Of a stretch of DNA of 64,000 nt, positions 30,855 to 41,378 are shown piece by piece; within the stretch, counting starts at the first letter, position 1; every line of letters starts with the position of its first letter. The notes under the pieces were generated by a model. The model was not told where the DNA came from. It saw only the letters and a program-made list of their open reading frames with translations, and did no database searches. Position numbers and translations under genes: made by a program. The stretch is from Ricordea florida (taxonomy: Eukaryota > Cnidaria > Anthozoa > Corallimorpharia > Ricordeidae), in NCBI GenBank assembly GCA_949710005.1, contig OX453273.1, positions 5,407,706 through 5,471,705 of the forward strand, read 5' to 3'.

Positions 30855-30985
30855 CTACTCACTCACTTACTTACTCACTCACTCACTCACTCACTTGCTC
30901 ACTCACTCACTCACTCACTTACTCACTCACTTACTCACTCACTTACTCACTCACTCACTCACTCACTTATTTACTCACTCACCTA
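30855..30985 (+). repeat. (ACTC)n microsatellite
   Basis: Tandem ACTC/ACTT tetranucleotides over about 130 bp. The open frame across it gives a repetitive Thr-His-Ser-Leu peptide and is not a gene. Confidence 0.9.
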
Positions 30986-31318
30986 TTCACTCATGAAAAC
31001 CGATTTCACTCGTCCTGGAAGCACATCCCAGCAAGAAGATCTGCGAGGTATACAAGAAAGAGCCCCAGCAAGAGATCGTCTTCGAGTAAGTTTGAATGCC
31101 GCAAACTGAATCAGCACACGGGAAGCTGCGACTCGAAACAGGGATTGAGAAACGACGGTAGGGACGATAACAACAGACATCACAACAAAGACAATAACTG
31201 CTCGCTCAAATAAGGGAAAAGAAACAGCAAGGAAAAGGAACAGGAATACAATCAAATTAGATTTGAAATTGAATTTGTTATCGATAGAAACAAAGACTCG
31301 TTTTAGCTATACAGGATA

Positions 31319-31826
31319 CGGGGGGGGGGGGGGGGTTATTCCATAAATTTCAGATAGGTGTGTGCCGTGAAGGGTCTTAAACCCTGATCCTATCAGGTGA
31401 TGAAGCAAACGCAAATTGATACCCTATTTAAGGCCCAAACCCAAAGAATGAGATCCTATGCAAGGGAAAACTAAAACTAAAATGGCGCGAACGGGTCCAC
31501 TTGATTTCGTTTCTGTAAGATTACTGGATGTTAGCATCAAGCATAGTATAAAAGAAACCGCCAAGGAAAAACACAAGCTTTATAAAATCGCTTTGCCAAT
31601 ACTTAACTTTAAAAGATCATTTGTTTTTCGCTTTACTGAGTATTTACGCACTGCTATTTTAGCTCATACAATTTAGGCACCCTGTCTAAGGATCACACTT
31701 GGAGCATTATGCCAACATGTGCAAAAATGATACCCTATTTAAGGATTGAGAACATCAAAAACTATACCCAATCCCGCGGCACATACTTATATAGCCTATA
31801 TATGGGAGTGCCCCCCCACCCTGGGG
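31319..31826. mobile_element. hAT-like MITE, G-run end (copy 1)
   Basis: Left end is a run of G, right end CCCCCCCACCCTGGGG. Flanks ACAGGATA (31311-31318) and ACAGGACA (31827-31834) match at 7 of 8 positions, as expected for an old 8-bp hAT target duplication. The inner right sequence (GGCACATACTTATATAGCCT) is the complement of the inner left of the copy at 33368-33730, so the two copies belong to one family in opposite orientation. Confidence 0.65.
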
Positions 31827-31834
31827 ACAGGACA

Positions 31835-33359
31835 TGAGCGAACGATTACATAACAAAATTGGCGAACAAAATTTAGCAAAACTACTTCAAAAAGAGCATT
31901 GAGAATTCTTCGGAAAATTATGCCAACAGAATACACTGTAAAACTTAATAATCAGAAGGCGAACAACAATGAAAACAGATTGAGAATTTAAGGAAAATTA
32001 TGTCAACAGCATACAGACAGAATCAGAAGATGAACGACAAAACAGAGGTTACCATATTACCATACCATATTACCATATTATTATTACCATACCATATTAC
32101 CAAAAATTGCTAGGGGGAAACAGAAACCAACCGCAAAGAAATGAAAGATTACAGTCAGGTAGTATTTATACTGCAATGAGAATGCAAGTAGGTATTTTTC
32201 GTAATAAAACGATAGTCTTCCATTTTAAAGAAATTTCCAATACAGAGGTTGCCGTTGTGATAGCATTAATCATTTATAATTATTTGATCTGATATCATTA
32301 TACTGAAAATAAATTGTAAATTTGTCTGACGTAGCAGTTATGTTCAGCATTTTCAACAGAAAAGATACTAAGCACTGGTTCTGCAATACTATCAGTGATC
32401 AATGCAATTATTTGTTATTACTGACTTCTGAGTAGTATTTCTCTTTACTATATATCTTTGCCATATGGATTTAGCTCCCTGAAAATTTTGAAAAACAAAA
32501 CTTAAATCAATTTTTTTTTTGTAAAAATGGCTTATAGAAATCAAATTGTATTAAATTCTGTATTTGCTATTTTTCAAGCAGATTTGCAAGAAATGATATC
32601 AGATCAAGTACGAAAATTTTTTGCTTTTAACATATTTCAGCAATTGGTTGCCATCTTGGTTTATGGGGATTTATATGCAAATTGTATGCATGCATTATGT
32701 AAATTAGGCAAAATGCTAATATTTTGGTGAAATATTATGGTCTACTAGAATGTGAAATATACAATTTTGGAAAGCCTAATTTGTACCCTTTTAAAAGAAG
32801 GTATATCTTTGATCACTGCTGTAAATATCTGTGGAGATGAAGTGTCTGTAAATTTGCTTGATTTTTGGGCGGAAAATGAGTTAACGTGTTCTCAGCATGT
32901 ACGCGTTGGCGACGCATAGTAACAGCTTTTAATATTTTAAAAAATACTACGTACTTTCTCATGGAGTCCCTTCTCAGAAGTCCGTGAAAAGTTTTGTTTC
33001 CGCGAAGGTATAGAACAGCAACAACCAGGGAGTCATCCACGAAATCGAAAGCTCTTCTCAGTTCTATTGACGGACTGCTATCCTCTTTTATTACACGTAA
33101 CACGATAATTTTATTCCATAAAGCTGATTTGTAGAATTCCATACGCTTTATTTTCACATGTGAAAAGAGCGTATATAGCCAATCAGAATGGCGTACAGCT
33201 GTTTCACATGTGAAAGTATAACCAATCAACGATAGTGCAATGTCTTTCTGAGCCAATCAGAATCGTGCATCGTTACATTCAAATTGCTTTTCAGATTTGG
33301 CGCCTTTTTTAGCGGCGCGCCTCCTCCAGATTTGTTTTGCAAAAATGACGAAGGCGGAG
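31835..33359. other. Spacer without recognisable gene
   Basis: AT-rich. Contains a short ACCATATT/ATTACC repeat at about 32047-32102 and an imperfect TTTCACATGTGAAA palindrome pair near 33153-33218. No exon or RNA gene seen. Confidence 0.5.
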
Positions 33360-33367
33360 GAAAGCTC

Positions 33368-33370
33368 CCC

Positions 33371-33413
<43 letters not shown>

Positions 33414-33440
33414 CGCTGTGAAGGGTATGGTTTTCAAGCA

Positions 33441-33491
<51 letters not shown>

Positions 33492-33730
33492 GTATCATTT
33501 TTCACGAAACTGACCAGTTGGTTGAGAATCAAAAAAAAAAAAACAGAACTAGTATAAATAAAATCATTTTTGGAAAGAGAAACGATTGTGGTATAAGGAG
33601 TTTGTTTTGGCTAGACTGTGCTAGTGGAATACAGCTACTCTAGAACAGGAGTGATTTGGGGGGTTTACTCTAGTAGCAAAATTCAGAATTCCACCCAGGA
33701 ATTCCTAAAGTACCCCCCCCCCCCTCCGGG
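33368..33730. mobile_element. hAT-like MITE, G-run end (copy 2)
   Basis: Begins CCCGGGGGGG and ends CCCCCCCTCCGGG, flanked by a perfect 8-bp duplication GAAAGCTC (33360-33367 and 33731-33738). The interior starts CTGCCATATATGGGCTATAT, shared with copy 1. Noncoding. The 8-bp duplication supports hAT-type mobilisation. Confidence 0.75.
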
Positions 33731-33764
33731 GAAAGCTCTAGGTTTGTGTCGGTTACTTTGTACG

Positions 33765-33859
33765 GGGTTGTATTCACTCGTTGTTTGTATCAAAAGCCCT
33801 CACTCGCTCGTACCTCGCTCGTTCGGGTTTTTGACGCAAACAACTCGTGAATACAACCC
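33765..33859. repeat. Inverted repeat (GGGTTGTATTCAC arms)
   Basis: Arms GGGTTGTATTCACTCGTTG and the near complement CAACTCGTGAATACAACCC, with a short spacer rich in CTCGCTCG. Likely a small foldback repeat. Confidence 0.65.
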
Positions 33860-33869
33860 GTGCGTCGCA

Positions 33870-35610
33870 CTTTTTATGAAGTAAACTATATTTCCTAAAT
33901 GACTCATAACGACAACCGCAATAGTCGACAGTGATGAGCACTTTTTTTGATGACTTTTATGAACCCTTTCCTCCACTCGCCCAATCTACCAACCCTCTAC
34001 CCATGAAGTATTTTTTTCTTTTTAATGAAACGTGAATGGTTTCAAATACGGCGTTTTAAAAGCGTGTTATATGGATGAGTTTTGTTGACAAAGCAAACTT
34101 CTCTGACTGACTGAAATAATGGTAATTCGTAAATTGATTAATGACTTGTCATGCATCTAAACCTGTGGACGCCTAAGTAGATACGGAATGTTCCTACTAC
34201 TGACAAGTGATTTCTCTACTGCTGTAAAATTCGTCAGTCCATATCTCAACATGCAGTGTCACCGACTTAAACGATTGACCGAAACAGTTTTGTGCTTCAT
34301 ACATTTTCTCAAGGTTTAAGATATCATTGCGTGGCAAATGCCATGCAATGTGGTCACGAGCTAAATCATTTCAATTGCCAGTGTTAAGAGAATTAAGAAA
34401 ACAAATGCTGAAGTAAGTCACTCTGGTGGGCTGCACACATGTCAAGAAAAATGGTATTTTGAAAAGCTTCCAGTGAAAACGTTAAGATCGAATTGAACCT
34501 GAAAACAATTAACTCCTTCTAGTGATTTTAACGTGGCCTTGAAGCTGAGGAAAAGTTAAGGACTCTAAGGCATGGATCGACGAAAATAGATAGTGGAGAG
34601 CTAAGACAAGGAACCTTGTGCTTGACGAAACCCAGCATTATAAAATACACTTCTTAATAACCAAGCATTAAACAGATGGGTTCATCAAAGTCATGGGTTA
34701 AGGGTAAGAATTCGCCTCTAGACCTGCTAGAGGCACTTCAAGTTTTGCTTTTTTTTGATGCACTGAACACGACAAATCAAGACACAGAGCTTGAAACTGT
34801 CGGCTGGACGGAGGGCAAAATTTTTGGAGTTTCTAAGTCGTAAATAAGAGGCTAGATACAGGGTTGTCCTTAGAAAGTGGGCGATCTCTATATGCTGGTG
34901 CAAGGTAACGTAACTGATACGCGAATATCAAAGCTCTGTACCATCTGTTATGTTCTATTATCGCATGTATACCGCTGAAAATACGCCAAACATGACAACG
35001 GCCTGAGAGTACAAAGATTGGCCCTAAAGATAGTCATGAAAATCCTTTGCTGAACTGCAGAACAATGTTGGTTCTCCAAGGTGTTTCATTTAGTACGCGT
35101 TGTTGCGATATCTGGCTGAAGAATGAAAAAACCTATGATAACATGACACTCGTAATGAATTCTGTTCGTGGAAGTGCACTGTTGTTTTGCTATTCGTGCT
35201 GTATTACTCGCTATAAAGATTAGTATACGATCGTAACTTGTGATGTACATGGTAAACGTTTGACCTATTTGTATTCTGAATTCTGGAAACCTTTGATGCA
35301 ATTCACGAAATATTCAATTTTTCACTAGAAATAGTTTGAAAGTTCATTGATAAGGATCAAACGCAATCTGCACGCTAAATGGATCTCTAATGGCTCGATG
35401 ACTAGTTATTTTATCCTTTTTATCTCCAGGCTTTTCAATCTACCATTTAGTAAGCACGAACTGGGAATGCCCCGTTTTTTGTTTCACTGTGTTGTTTTAT
35501 TATCCGTATAATTGCAACAATAGATAAGTGAGCCGTAAAGCGACGGTATTGGAACTTTGCATTCCGGAGCTAAGAAGGTTAAGTATAGACCCAACGGGCC
35601 TAAGGAGAAG
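33870..35610. other. Spacer without recognisable gene
   Basis: AT-rich sequence. I see no coding exon, RNA gene or mobile-element boundary until the 5' region of the retrotransposon. Confidence 0.5.
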
Positions 35611-35618
35611 TTAAGGAA

Positions 35619-37139
35619 GTGAAAGCCAGCAAAAACACTTCGCTGATTTGTTGCTATGTCAAGTTGATTTGTTGCTATGTCAAAGGACGTTCAAAATGGC
35701 GGCGGTCGGTCGTGTCACAACATGCTCTTCAATTTTACTTCGTCTTTCTACTTCAATTGTACATCCTGAGCACTGAAAACTGTCTACAATCACCGGAGAA
35801 ACTTTGCTCCTACGCTCTTCGAACCCGGTGTGCTAAATCTTCGCCGCAATCAGCGAGTTTCTCACATTCAAGAAAGAGAAGCTACTTCAGTTCTCGGATA
35901 CGATATTACTCGAATGGCGTGGCAGGTTTTCACCTGGAACATTTATTGCTTTCTGGAGATATTAACCCCAACCCTGGACCGAGTGGTGGTTGTAAAAGAG
36001 CCACGGTGAAGTGCTACTCCTGTTCAAGATCAATAGCTATAAACCACCGTGCCATTCCATGTAGTGAGTGTTCTCAGAGGCTACACATAAAATGTGCGGG
36101 ATTATCAGCGAAGGACTTTACGAGGTGGAAACATAGAGTCACAGGGAGCGACAACATGTGGGTCTGTCCAAAATGTATGTGGAGTCAGCTTCCACTGAAC
36201 GTAAGTTTTAATTCGACGGTTTCCGAGGCTGAAGATCCATCCATCTCGCTAGATAACGACACTGGCGATGATATTCTGGACACTCTAAAACCATTTACTA
36301 ACAACCTGGTCATTGGAAGTCTGAATATCAACAGCCTGGCCGGAAAATTCAGCGAGATACTTGAATGGGTCGAGGCTTTCGACATTTTATGTATTCAGGA
36401 AACAAAGATAGACAGGACATTCCCTGACTCTCAATTCGCTATAAAAGGTTTTGATGTCTACCGCAGGGACAGAAAGAAAGGTGGTGGGGGCATTATACTG
36501 TATATCCGAAAGTCTTTACCGTCTTACCGAATACGAATGAAATGCCACGAAGTAGAGGGTATTCTTGTTGATATCCAGGCGGGCAAACAACATATCTCGC
36601 TATTGTGTGTCTACAAACCACCGGCAGTAAGCAATAATAATTTCACAAGCGAAATGCATGCATTTTTAGATGTAGCGATGTCAAACCGAACAAACGTGAT
36701 TTGTTTAGGCGATCTGAATTGCGACATTCTTCATCCGTCGGACAATGGCAAAGAGGGACGTGCTTGGCTAGACATTTGCGATGTTTACGATCTGGAGAAT
36801 TTAATTAAGGAGCCGACCAGAATTTCGCATACTAAGGAGTCCTGTTTAGACGTTATTGCAACGAATGCTCCAGTATTTGCATTACATGCGGGCACGTTGG
36901 AGTTAGGCCTGAGCGATCACAAATTGGTTTACGCAGTTCTTGATAAGAAGGTGATGAAACCGAAAGCAGCATTCATAAAGAGCAGGTGTTTCAAGAATTT
37001 TGATGAGAAGGCTTTTAACAATGACCTAGAGCGCGTGCCGTTTGACATTGCATACCTTTTTGATGATGTGAGTGATATTTGCTGGGCTTGGGAGAAAATG
37101 TATACAAATGTGTTGGACGACCACGCACCTCTGAGGAAG
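35619..37139 (+). CDS. Non-LTR retrotransposon polyprotein, N-terminal part (2A-like, PHD-like finger, EEP endonuclease)
   Basis: Domains in order: an N-terminal basic segment; a 2A-like peptide LLLSGDINPNPGP (ending at residue 121); a PHD-like Cys/His cluster (CYSCSRS, CSECSQRLHIKC, WVCPKC; about 130-185); and an exonuclease-endonuclease-phosphatase domain (about 225-445: GSLNINSLAGKF, QETKID, YKPPA, LGDLNCD, LSDHKLV) that nicks target DNA. The frame opens with GTG and I find no in-frame ATG before the 2A motif, so the true start may lie in another frame. It is interrupted by Polinton element 2 just after HAPLRK and resumes in the same phase at 52666. Confidence 0.85.
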
Positions 37140-37462
37140 AGAGATGTAAAAAGCGGTTTCTGGCACAAATCGATTTTTATTTTCGAAGCCGGGAAAGTAC
37201 TGATTCTGTCACAATTTGCTATTCTGGCACAATTTCGGAAAGTGTCGGAAAGTACCGGAAAGTATCGACAAAGTTTTGATTGGATTTTACCAACTACTTC
37301 ATAAGCCGTGTTGGAAGGCGGAGGGAAACTGGCGAGTTTGTGCTGATACAAAACCGATACTAAAGCGATGAAAAAATTGAAAAAAATATGGTTTTAAAGA
37401 AAGAACAGTAGAATAAAATACGAAATGGAGAAATTAAAAGATGCTGAATTAAAAGAAATTTT
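37138..37462. repeat. polB: Element 2 left terminal inverted repeat with iterons
   Basis: Identical, as far as I can read, to the complement of 52343-52667. It includes TCTGGCACAA-type repeats at 37159, 37205 and 37223, then three exact-period 10-bp units CGGAAAGTGT, CGGAAAGTAC, CGGAAAGTAT (37236-37265). The inner end covers the first 12-13 codons of polB, after which the two arms diverge abruptly. Confidence 0.92.
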
Positions 37463-40400
37463 GAGGGAATTACGTATACGGGGGAGAAGTGGTATGCGAA
37501 AAGCGGAGAAAATAGCAGCATTACGCGAAAGGGGCATAAACACACAAGAGGATTTGGAAAATTATAGGCGGAGACTTAATGAAGAACCACTAATGTTGGG
37601 AACACCACCCGGGTCTCCTCCGCCAAGAACGCCGCCTGTCACACCGCCCGGGTCTCCTCCGCCAAGAACGCCGCCTGTCACACCACCCAGGCCTCCTCCG
37701 CTTAGAAAGCCGCCAAGAAAAAGGAAACTAGCACCAACTTTTATAAAACCACAAAAACAATCAAAACAAACTTTTAATTGGGGAAATTATTCATTCAAGG
37801 TTATGGATAAAGACGAGTTTTCTAAAAAGCTTGAAGATTTAACCAATGAAAATATTATAAAAATTGCCAATAACAAACAAACAAAACCCAAACCCAGAGA
37901 AAATGTGAATATATCTGATAGTGTGAGAGATGAATTGGATGAGCAATTAAATATAGAAGAACAACAAACAGCATTGAGGGGATATCTGAAAACTTATAGG
38001 ATAGATGGAAAGAAAGGGTATGGACCAAAGGAGTTTTTAAATCATATCAAACAAAAAGTTATTGATTTAATTAATAAGAAAAAGAAGCCTATCAAGGTGA
38101 AATTTATCTTAACTTGTGAGTTTATAAAAGACAGTCTACTCACCAAAGAGATTGATAAAACTTCAAAATACTTTCAGTCGCTTGTAGAAATCATAACAGA
38201 GTCAACCGATTTATCTAACTTATTCGATACTATGACCAATCACCAACTTGGAGAGTTTGAGCGATTTAGTGATAATGTTTATGGTTTGAAATTCGACCAT
38301 GTGGAATACTTTGATATACACATAGACCCATTTGAACCGCTTTCTGGAAGTTCATATATTGAATTACCGCTAATATTGGAATTAAAGAAAGCAATCATAA
38401 ACGTTAAAAATGAGAATGATCATGAATGTTTTAAGTGGGCAATAACTTCCGCCGCTTTTCCAAAAGAGAAAAATCCACAAAGACTAGATAAGCAAATGAT
38501 AGAAAACTCAAAGAACTTCGACTGGTCGGGAATGGAGTTTCCTGCCTCACTAAAACAAATTAACAAGTTTGAAAAGCAAAACCCCTACTACACGATTAAT
38601 GTCTACGGATATGATAAAGATGGTGTATACCCCCTAAGAATAAGTAAAAAAGAAAAAGGTTATCAAATCGATCTACTTCTAATATCAGAAGGTGAAAATA
38701 ATCACTACTGCTGGATAAAGAATATGAGTAGATTGCTGGCTTCAACAGTTAGCAAACATAAATCCAAGATGTACTTTTGCTCCAGATGCCTCAACCCATT
38801 CCAAAACGAAAAATCATTGGAAAAACATCTTGAATATTGTGCAAAAAATAAAGAAGTTAAGATTGAAATGCCAAAGGATAAAGATGGGAATCCCAAGTAC
38901 ATTAATTTCATCAATTACAACAGAAAAATGCGAGTACCTTTTGTTGTGTACGCTGATTTTGAGAGTTTTACAGAGAAAATAGATACATGCTCACCCGACT
39001 TTCGCAAAAGTTTTACCAAACAATACCAAAAGCATACGCCATCGGGATTCTGCTATCTTATTAAATTTTTTGATGACAATGAAACTGTTATTAGAGAATA
39101 CACCGCCAAATCACCGGATGAAGACGTTGCCCAAATATTTGTAAATAATTTAGAGTCGGACATTAGAGCAATTTACAAGAACACAAGATTCAAAAAGAAA
39201 GTTAGAATGACTGAAGAAGATAGAGCAAGCCATAATTCTGCTACACATTGCCACATTTGTGAAGATGAATTGGGAAAAGATAAGGTAATAGATCACTGCC
39301 ACCTTACAGGAAAGTACAGAGGAGCAGCCCATAGGGAATGTAACTTAAAATTCAAAGTTCCAAAGTATTTTCCGGTAATATTTCACAATCTATCTGGTTA
39401 CGACGCCCATCTTTTTATCAAAAACCTTGGCGCAACAGAAGGTAAAGTAAATTGTATCCCAAATAACGAGGAAAAGTACATTTCTTTCACAAAACAGATT
39501 GTGGTTGATACATTTACAAACAAAGAAGGTAAGCTGGTTGAGGTGAAGCGAGAAATTAGATTCATAGATTCATTTAAATTTATGCCAACCAGCCTTGAAA
39601 AATTAGTGACTAATCTCCCAAAAGAATCTTTCAAAAACTTAATGAGCTACTATGAAGGCGAGCAATTAAAGCTGTTGTTGAGAAAGGGTGTATTTCCCTA
39701 TGAATGGTTTGACAAATTTGTAAAGCTAAATGAAACCCGACTTCCGCCAAAGGAAGAATTTTACTCTAAACTCAACGATGAAGAAATAAAAGAAGATGAT
39801 TACCAGCACGCGCAAAATGTATGGAAAACCTTCAAAATGAAAACAATGAGAGAATACCATGATTTATATCTCAAGACGGATGTACTACTTTTGGCAGACG
39901 TATTCGAGAACTTTAGAGATGTTTGCCAAAAGAATTATGGTTTGGATCCCGCCCACTATTACACAGCACCAGGACTAGCTTGGGACGCTATGTTAAAGTA
40001 CACAAAAGTGAATTTGGAGTTACTAACCGACATAGATATGTTGCTTATGATTGAGAAAGGTATTCGGGGCGGCATCTCTATGATTTCTACTAGATATGGT
40101 GAAGCAAACAACCCCTACATGAAAAACTTTGATATTAACAAAATAATAAGTTATATTATATATCTCGATGCAAATAATTTATATGGAGGCGCAATGAGCA
40201 GGCCACTACCTACTCACGATTTTAAATGGATGAATGAAAAAGAGCTTATATACTGGGAAAATACTCCTTGCATACTAGAGGTTAATTTAGAATACCCAAC
40301 TAAACTTCATGATTTACATAATGATTACCCGCTTGCTCCAGAGAGGCTTTTAGTTAATAAGGTCGAGAAATTAATCCCAAACCTAAACAATAGGGTAAAG

Positions 40401-41378
40401 TATGTTGTTCATCATGAAACACTAAAATTTTATGAAAGTTTGGGATTAAAAATAACAAAGATTCATAGAGGTATTACATTCAAAGAGTCGGCTTGGTTAG
40501 AACCATATATTGCCTTTAATACTGATCTAAGATCAAAAGCGAAGAATGATTTTGAAAAAGATTTCTTCAAGTTAATGAACAATTCTGTGTTTGGCAAAAC
40601 AATGGAAAACATTAGAAATAGGGTTGACATTAAATTAATCACAAATCAAAAAGACGCGAAGAAATTAATATCAAAACCTAACTACCAGCATCGTACAATC
40701 TTTTGTGAAAATCTTGTAGCCATTCACATGAAGAAAACAAAGTTAGTATTTAATAAACCAGTTTATTTAGGTATGTCCATTCTAGATATAAGTAAAACAA
40801 TAATGTACGATTTTCACTACAATTATATCAAACCCAAATACGGCGAAATGGTAAAATTACTTTTTACAGATACGGACAGTCTCATGTATTTGATAGAAAC
40901 GGAAGATTTCTACAAGGACATTGCCCCGGATGTAAAAGAAATGTTCGATACAAGTAATTTTCCTGAAAACCATAAATCGGGTATTGAGGCAGGAGTAAAC
41001 AAAAAAGTTGTAAATAAGTTCAAAGATGAGGCCGGAGGAAAAGCGATAACGGAATTTGTGGGTCTGAGGGCCAAGCTTTACTCATACAGGATGGACGAAG
41101 GCGAAGAAGAAAAGAAATGTAAGGGAATGAAAAAGGTAGTAGTAAAAAAGACCATAAGCTTTAATGATTACAAGGATTGTCTTTTCAGCAAAAAGCCCCA
41201 AATGAGACAAATGAATGTATTTAAAAGTCGTTTGCATGATGTTTACACCGAAACTGTTAACAAAGTTTCGCTGTCTTGCGATGATGATAAAAGAATAATT
41301 TGTGAAGACGGAATTAATACTTTTGCCTACGGGCATTATCGTTGCAACACAGAATCTGGCGGGAGTTCTGTATCATAA
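37425..41378 (+). CDS. polB: Polinton-type protein-primed DNA polymerase B (element 2, intact)
   Basis: 1317 residues. SAP-like segment 1-45 (LKDAELKEILRELRIRGRSG); Pro-rich linker with repeated GSPPPRTPPVTPP (about 60-95); a C2H2-like finger from C452; exonuclease motif YADFES with D511 and E513; HNH/EndoVII-like Cys-His cluster from H608 (CHICEDELG, DHCHLTGKYRGAAH); palm motif YLDANNLYGG around D914; KLMNNSVFGK near 1050; catalytic DTDS with D1149 and D1151. It replicates the element, priming from a terminal protein in related systems. The start codon and promoter lie in the TIR. Open throughout. Confidence 0.93.
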   Translation: MEKLKDAELKEILRELRIRGRSGMRKAEKIAALRERGINTQEDLENYRRRLNEEPLMLGTPPGSPPPRTPPVTPPGSPPPRTPPVTPPRPPPLRKPPRKRKLAPTFIKPQKQSKQTFNWGNYSFKVMDKDEFSKKLEDLTNENIIKIANNKQTKPKPRENVNISDSVRDELDEQLNIEEQQTALRGYLKTYRIDGKKGYGPKEFLNHIKQKVIDLINKKKKPIKVKFILTCEFIKDSLLTKEIDKTSKYFQSLVEIITESTDLSNLFDTMTNHQLGEFERFSDNVYGLKFDHVEYFDIHIDPFEPLSGSSYIELPLILELKKAIINVKNENDHECFKWAITSAAFPKEKNPQRLDKQMIENSKNFDWSGMEFPASLKQINKFEKQNPYYTINVYGYDKDGVYPLRISKKEKGYQIDLLLISEGENNHYCWIKNMSRLLASTVSKHKSKMYFCSRCLNPFQNEKSLEKHLEYCAKNKEVKIEMPKDKDGNPKYINFINYNRKMRVPFVVYADFESFTEKIDTCSPDFRKSFTKQYQKHTPSGFCYLIKFFDDNETVIREYTAKSPDEDVAQIFVNNLESDIRAIYKNTRFKKKVRMTEEDRASHNSATHCHICEDELGKDKVIDHCHLTGKYRGAAHRECNLKFKVPKYFPVIFHNLSGYDAHLFIKNLGATEGKVNCIPNNEEKYISFTKQIVVDTFTNKEGKLVEVKREIRFIDSFKFMPTSLEKLVTNLPKESFKNLMSYYEGEQLKLLLRKGVFPYEWFDKFVKLNETRLPPKEEFYSKLNDEEIKEDDYQHAQNVWKTFKMKTMREYHDLYLKTDVLLLADVFENFRDVCQKNYGLDPAHYYTAPGLAWDAMLKYTKVNLELLTDIDMLLMIEKGIRGGISMISTRYGEANNPYMKNFDINKIISYIIYLDANNLYGGAMSRPLPTHDFKWMNEKELIYWENTPCILEVNLEYPTKLHDLHNDYPLAPERLLVNKVEKLIPNLNNRVKYVVHHETLKFYESLGLKITKIHRGITFKESAWLEPYIAFNTDLRSKAKNDFEKDFFKLMNNSVFGKTMENIRNRVDIKLITNQKDAKKLISKPNYQHRTIFCENLVAIHMKKTKLVFNKPVYLGMSILDISKTIMYDFHYNYIKPKYGEMVKLLFTDTDSLMYLIETEDFYKDIAPDVKEMFDTSNFPENHKSGIEAGVNKKVVNKFKDEAGGKAITEFVGLRAKLYSYRMDEGEEEKKCKGMKKVVVKKTISFNDYKDCLFSKKPQMRQMNVFKSRLHDVYTETVNKVSLSCDDDKRIICEDGINTFAYGHYRCNTESGGSSVS

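Noticed and set aside
30803..31213. Thr/His/Ser/Leu repetitive open frame
   Set aside because: Reading of the (ACTC)n microsatellite with a short unrelated tail.
33139..33220. Pair of TTTCACATGTGAAA palindromes as a regulatory site
   Set aside because: The spacing and surrounding sequence give no gene context; it may simply be a small foldback repeat.
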